Shown here: positions 60,235 through 64,000 of the stretch, piece by piece
Layout: the number at the start of each line of letters is the position of its first letter
Numbering within the stretch: the stretch's first letter is position 1
Source: CAYJNO01 sp964371715
GTDB taxonomy: Bacteria; Bacillota_I; Bacilli_A; Erysipelotrichales; Erysipelotrichaceae
Assembly (NCBI GenBank): GCA_964371715.1
Contig: CAYJNO010000005.1
Span: 16,985-80,984 of the forward strand
Reading direction: 5' to 3'
Length of the DNA stretch: 64,000 nucleotides
The notes under the pieces: model-generated
Seen by the model: the letters and a program-made list of their open reading frames with translations, nothing else
The model's database searches: none
Told to the model about the DNA's origin: nothing
Translations under genes and position numbers: made by a program

Positions 60235-60902
60235 TGAAAAAAGCAACATTATCAAATAAAGATAAAAATCTATTCTTAATTTTAGGAGCGATAATAATCG
60301 GAGCTGTAGTAGTTGTTGGTGTACATGTTCCAAATAGTGAAAAAATCGCTTCATTAGAAGATGAAATTTTAAGATTAACACCTGTAAAAGAAGAGTCAGA
60401 AATGCACTTAACTAACTTAGAAACATATAGAGCAGATACTAAAGCAGCTCAAGATTATATTCAAACTGTAATTGATCATTATCCATCAAGAATTGATGAA
60501 GAAGATTTTATTGCATGGACACTTAGATGGGAAGAAGATATCGATATTGATATTGATACTATTGCATTAACACAGCCTGCATTATTATCAGACTTCATAG
60601 CAAAAGTAGATGTTGAAGGGGTTGCTACATCAACAAGTGTTGCGACATACTCGCAAACATTAAATACATCAGTAGATTTAACATATGATCAATTAAAAGA
60701 TACAATTAAATATGTTTATGATAATCATGATCGTATGTCTATTGAAAATACAAGTATTACATATGATGCTGGTACAGGAGAATTAAAAACTTCTATCGTA
60801 ATTAATAAATATACAATGAATTATGAGGGAGCACCTTATGAACCTGAAGTATTACCAGATGTTCCAACAGGTACTGATGAAATATTCGGAGACGGAAACT
60901 AA
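60234..60902 (+). CDS. PilO-like assembly protein
   Basis: This 222-residue bitopic protein has one membrane span at about 11-29, an extracellular coiled coil (about 35-75, KIASLEDEILRLTPVKEESEMHLTNLE) and a C-terminal alpha/beta domain. It occupies the pilO position after PilN and has the right size and layout, but sequence similarity is limited to the plan. It probably pairs with the PilN half of the upstream fusion to link the motor to the pilus. The start codon overlaps the stop of the fusion gene. Confidence 0.78.
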   Translation: MKKATLSNKDKNLFLILGAIIIGAVVVVGVHVPNSEKIASLEDEILRLTPVKEESEMHLTNLETYRADTKAAQDYIQTVIDHYPSRIDEEDFIAWTLRWEEDIDIDIDTIALTQPALLSDFIAKVDVEGVATSTSVATYSQTLNTSVDLTYDQLKDTIKYVYDNHDRMSIENTSITYDAGTGELKTSIVINKYTMNYEGAPYEPEVLPDVPTGTDEIFGDGN

Positions 60903-60916
60903 AAAGGAGAGATCAT

Positions 60917-62215
60917 ATGGAATATAAAAATAACAAAGGATTCTCATTAATTGAGTTAATGGTTGGAATTACAATTCTAGCAATAATTACAATACCTTTG
61001 ATGAATAATTTTATAGTTTCATTGAATACAAGTAATAGAGCTTATGAGATTACGCAGTTAAGCCAAACTGCAAATAATGTGATTGCATCTATTGAAGCAA
61101 ACTCATTAGATGAGATTATAGATAAAAAAATAATTTCAATTTTTCCATCAAAAAACTTAGCAGTACAGTTTTATACTGATGCAACATTTCAAACACCACT
61201 AACAGCGGTATTAAAAGGAAATGATTCATATTATATGGTTATTAGAGGTGTTTCATTTAATGATTCACATACTCCTGTTGATATACAAATTATTGCAGAA
61301 GCACAAAGTGATCCAGTATATACAATACTTAATTCCAAAGATGTAGTATTAGCATCTAATCCAGACATTATAGTCAAACAGGCTTCAGATGACACTAATC
61401 CTGATAAAGCCTTTATTATTGAACTAGAAAAAGAGTGGGAAGCATATTTAAGACCTGAACCTACTACTACACCAGAAGTTACACCAGACCCTAGTGCAAC
61501 ACCTGAACCAAGTATGACGCCTGAACCAACACCTACTACATCAACGACACCTGTTCCAGGAACAGAAAATTTAATAGGTGCAAGTGAAGAGTTAATAGCT
61601 GCAAATCCTGAAATTATTAGAACAATTACAATTGATTTAGTCCAAAATGGATTAAATGTAGACATGAATATAACATATAAATATAATGCTAGAACAAATT
61701 TAGATGGCGAAGAAAGAATTTTTGAATTAGATTCACCAGTAGCTACTATTTCACAACCTATGCCAGCACAAGGGCAACTAGATATATTTTTCTTATATAA
61801 TGCATTTCTAACAAACTCAACACATAACGTTGTTGATGTGGATAACATAATCGTAAATAATAATGGTATTAATGCAAATTTATCATTAGTAAAACAAAAT
61901 GTGGCAGGATCAAATGCACAATATATAAGTGGTAGTTTAATTTTAAATGAAAAATTTAGTACACATGCAATAAATCTATATACGAATGCTAATGAAATCA
62001 TGGGTGATGAAATATTTGAAAGATACACAATGACTAAAATTGATCATAATTCAATTATAAGTAATCTAAATTCAGCCCTAAGTATAGTAAAAAAAGAAGA
62101 TGCAAATGTTATCTATAAAACAGAAATTAAAATATTTGAAGAGGATAAATCAGGAAGTCCTACTGCATTTGGAGAAGTTTTAGAAGATGGAATTACAACT
62201 TCTATAACAAGGTAA
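60917..62215 (+). CDS. Large minor pilin with Pro/Thr-rich spacer
   Basis: This 432-residue protein starts with a prepilin signal, MEYKNNKG-FSLIELMVGITILAII, with Glu at mature position 5. After the helix comes a globular part to about residue 180, a low-complexity Pro/Thr/Glu region (about 181-216, PEPTTTPEVTPDPSATPEPS), and a second globular domain to the end (about 220-432). The spacer looks like a stalk. The protein may sit at the pilus tip and extend a domain outward, for example for binding. AAGGAG precedes the start. It is about three times the size of the major pilins. Confidence 0.85.
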   Translation: MEYKNNKGFSLIELMVGITILAIITIPLMNNFIVSLNTSNRAYEITQLSQTANNVIASIEANSLDEIIDKKIISIFPSKNLAVQFYTDATFQTPLTAVLKGNDSYYMVIRGVSFNDSHTPVDIQIIAEAQSDPVYTILNSKDVVLASNPDIIVKQASDDTNPDKAFIIELEKEWEAYLRPEPTTTPEVTPDPSATPEPSMTPEPTPTTSTTPVPGTENLIGASEELIAANPEIIRTITIDLVQNGLNVDMNITYKYNARTNLDGEERIFELDSPVATISQPMPAQGQLDIFFLYNAFLTNSTHNVVDVDNIIVNNNGINANLSLVKQNVAGSNAQYISGSLILNEKFSTHAINLYTNANEIMGDEIFERYTMTKIDHNSIISNLNSALSIVKKEDANVIYKTEIKIFEEDKSGSPTAFGEVLEDGITTSITR

Positions 62216-62224
62216 GGAGGCGCT

Positions 62225-62869
62225 ATGAAAAAAATTAATTATTTAAACAATAATGGCTCAAGCGTTATTTCTGTTATTTTAATTATGTTTTTTGTTACAA
62301 TATTAGGAACATCTGCTATGATTCTTGCACTGGGAAATTTTAACAATAGTGTTACCGAGTATCAAGGTAGATTAAATTATTATTCGGCAAGTTCTCTAAT
62401 GTATGAAACACGAGCATATATTGTAAATGAAGTATCAGATAGTATTGAAGCTACATATAATGAAATATTGGAAAATTATGATAAATATATAACAGCAGAC
62501 ACTACATTTGAACAAGTATTTACAAGACAATTAATGAATGAATTATATAAAAATTCTGATCTATTTGAAAATGTAAGTGGTATGGGTGGCTTAGCGTATA
62601 ACCTAAACCAGACAACAATAAAAAATGCAATTCCAGAATTAAAAAATCATACTTTAGGACTAACAGGTGGGGTATATAGAGATGATGCTAATAATACATT
62701 GCACATATTGGATGTAAGTATCAGATTAAGTAGCAATACCAATGCTGCTGCAGTATATGCTGATATTTTAATACATACAGATATACATAATTATACTGTT
62801 GATGATGAAATTGATTTTGATAGTCTTGTAGAATTTGATAACTGGAGTAAAGTTTATGATAAAAAATAA
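62225..62869 (+). CDS. PilX-like minor pilin
   Basis: This 214-residue protein has a pilin-like hydrophobic N-terminal helix after NNNG (GSSVISVILIMFFVTILGTSAMILAL), but lacks the Glu at position 5 (Ser instead). It resembles PilX/GspK-type minor subunits in position and N terminus. The rest is polar with a C-terminal alpha/beta region. It has an AAGGAGG site, and its end overlaps the next gene by 14 bases. Whether its leader is cut by PilD is uncertain. Confidence 0.75.
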   Translation: MKKINYLNNNGSSVISVILIMFFVTILGTSAMILALGNFNNSVTEYQGRLNYYSASSLMYETRAYIVNEVSDSIEATYNEILENYDKYITADTTFEQVFTRQLMNELYKNSDLFENVSGMGGLAYNLNQTTIKNAIPELKNHTLGLTGGVYRDDANNTLHILDVSIRLSSNTNAAAVYADILIHTDIHNYTVDDEIDFDSLVEFDNWSKVYDKK

Positions 62870-63443
62870 TAAGGGATTTTCACTAGTAGAGTTAATAGTA
62901 GTAATTGCAATTATTGCAATAATGGTTTTATTAGTTACGTATTCAAACAGTATGGTAACTAATGCAGAAGTAAGACAAGTAGCATATGATATAAACTCTA
63001 GTTTATCACAATCAAGATTATATTCAATGAATAATACTGGAGTAGATGCAATTTCATTTAGATATCAACTTCATAAGAATGATGATGGTAGTTTATCGTG
63101 GAAAATTGTATCAAGTATGGGTACAATGGTTACTGAAGTTAAAAATGAAGAAATCTTAAAAGATGATGTAAAAGTTGTTATACAATATAAACTGCAGGAT
63201 GGCTCAATTATAGAGGAAGAGTTAACAAATGGAAATCATATTGAACTATTATTTAAACATTTTGATGGTTCGCTATATTATCAGTATCAACTTACTTTTT
63301 CATCAGGATTAGGAGCTGACCCAAGCGGAGATCCAAAACAAATATTTGAAATTGATAAAATTATTGTAGGAGAGGGTACATATAAGTATGAAATTGATTT
63401 AACTTATACTACAGGCTTTCACGAGGTGAAAATTTATGAATAA
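62856..63443 (+). CDS. Minor pilin, GspH/FimU-like
   Basis: A 195-residue prepilin beginning MIKNNKG-FSLVELIVVIAIIAIM, with Glu at mature position 5 and no cysteine. Start ATG 62856 places the leader exactly where prepilins need it; the earlier ATG at 62835 would add residues inside the previous gene. The globular domain has alternating beta-strands. Stop and start of neighbouring genes overlap, so the minor pilins are translationally coupled. It resembles the GspH/FimU group by position only. Confidence 0.85.
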   Translation: MIKNNKGFSLVELIVVIAIIAIMVLLVTYSNSMVTNAEVRQVAYDINSSLSQSRLYSMNNTGVDAISFRYQLHKNDDGSLSWKIVSSMGTMVTEVKNEEILKDDVKVVIQYKLQDGSIIEEELTNGNHIELLFKHFDGSLYYQYQLTFSSGLGADPSGDPKQIFEIDKIIVGEGTYKYEIDLTYTTGFHEVKIYE

Positions 63444-63957
63444 TAAAGGATTTACTTTAATAGAACTTGTACTTGCTATAGCATTATTTGGTTTACTTGC
63501 ACTTACTTTATCAACATTCCTATTATCAGGTGTAAATACATTTAGTTCAGTATACAATTCAAATGATGCTCAATATACAGCAAATATATTGCATTCACAA
63601 ATAGAAAGAACTATTCTAAGTGCTAATAGGGAGATTACATGGAACAATTCAAATAATCAATTAATTGTAGAAGAATATATTGTAGGAACTGGTGATATCT
63701 ATTATACAATAGATTTAGATGAAGCCAATAATATACTATATTATTCTGAAAATGTAGGCTCTAGCATTACCCCAACAGATAAAATGGGAGTGAATGTAGA
63801 TACATTTAAAGTAGAATTTGTAAGTGAAATTGTAGGATCAAATACTGTTGCAACCCAAGCTGGAGTAACAGTTGTAATTAATCATGATGGAAAAAGATTT
63901 GAATCAACAAAAGTAATTAATTTAATTAATGAGCCAATATTTAACTACATACCATAA
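63436..63957 (+). CDS. Minor pilin, PilW/GspJ-like
   Basis: A 173-residue prepilin, MNNKG-FTLIELVLAIALFGLLALTLSTFLL, with Glu at mature position 5. It then has the segment NDAQYTANILHSQIERTILSANREI, whose Q-x-x-R pattern is common in PilW/GspJ-type minor pilins. Its start overlaps the previous stop by 8 bases. It is the last gene of the pilus locus, with a terminator hairpin 17 bases after its stop. Confidence 0.87.
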   Translation: MNNKGFTLIELVLAIALFGLLALTLSTFLLSGVNTFSSVYNSNDAQYTANILHSQIERTILSANREITWNNSNNQLIVEEYIVGTGDIYYTIDLDEANNILYYSENVGSSITPTDKMGVNVDTFKVEFVSEIVGSNTVATQAGVTVVINHDGKRFESTKVINLINEPIFNYIP

Positions 63958-63974
63958 AGAGTTTATAAAATGCA

Positions 63975-64000
63975 AAACGGATATCGATAGATATCCGTTT
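63975..64000 (+). terminator. Terminator at the end of the pilus locus
   Basis: AAACGGATATC and GATATCCGTTT form an 11-bp perfect stem with a GATA loop; the window ends within its T-run. Confidence 0.78.

Noticed and set aside
61231..62028. Long open frame of about 265 codons on the minus strand inside the large minor pilin gene
   Set aside because: It lies fully opposite a well-supported prepilin gene, its Gly/Val/Ser-rich stretch is only the reverse reading of the Pro/Thr spacer, and it has no ribosome site.
1..64000. Mycoplasma-type genetic code with TGA as tryptophan
   Set aside because: TGA ends pth, mfd and the racemase at positions that match family lengths and overlap the next starts, while tryptophans are encoded by TGG.

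Overview
The window is AT-rich, densely coding bacterial DNA from a low-GC, single-membrane member of the Bacillota. I infer a non-sporulating lineage near the Erysipelotrichia, Haloplasma or Acholeplasma relatives. The evidence is Bacillus-like synteny (cysS-mrnC-rlmB-sigma factor; pth-mfd-S4 protein; divIC), T-box leaders, SigA-like promoters, short gaps with strong intrinsic terminators, and strongly AT-biased codons. TGA ends several genes (pth, mfd, the racemase), so the standard bacterial code is used, unlike in mycoplasmas. No rRNA, tRNA, CRISPR array, insertion sequence or prophage was seen.

Layout. 1-7.3 kb: the 3' part of gyrA, an unknown membrane-anchored acidic protein, then pth-mfd-rqcP-yigZ on the plus strand. 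7.3-11.3 kb: prs, glmU, a YczE-like membrane protein and phoH on the minus strand. 11.4-17.2 kb: pepF, divIC, a MATE exporter, asnA and a membrane-anchored glycerophosphodiesterase. 17.3-22.8 kb: an operon of an HTH-membrane-beta-propeller protein, a DUF2238-like protein, cysS, mrnC and rlmB, followed by a SigH-like sigma factor. 22.8-31.3 kb: an FAD oxidoreductase, an RND exporter with a large coiled-coil insertion, an HTH membrane protein, a PHP phosphatase and an ABC exporter.

31.4-35.9 kb: a perfect-spacing promoter, two tandem T-box riboswitches that both appear to read an arginine codon (CGC), a polar amino-acid ABC importer and an M14 metallocarboxypeptidase. 35.9-41.2 kb: adenine deaminase, a TauE/SafE permease, an amidohydrolase and glutamate dehydrogenase. 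41.3-43.7 kb: a divergent PLP racemase translationally coupled to an ATP-grasp ligase, a candidate D-amino-acid module for the cell wall. 43.8-50.6 kb: a SWIM-SNF2 helicase, thiamine pyrophosphokinase, a cysteine-rich thioredoxin-like protein with a COG0701 permease whose promoter lies between two matching palindromic operators, and an APC transporter.

51.0-64.0 kb: a complete type IV pilus locus that ends with a terminator at the window edge. It encodes a small membrane protein, PilB, two PilT-family ATPases (one a PilT/PilB hybrid), PilC, two nearly duplicate major pilins with their own strong promoter, prepilin peptidase, a PilM-PilN fusion, a PilO-like protein and four minor pilin-like proteins. 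This locus is the most distinctive system in the window. The absence of a secretin and PilP fits a single-membrane cell. Three motor-type ATPases imply regulated extension and retraction.
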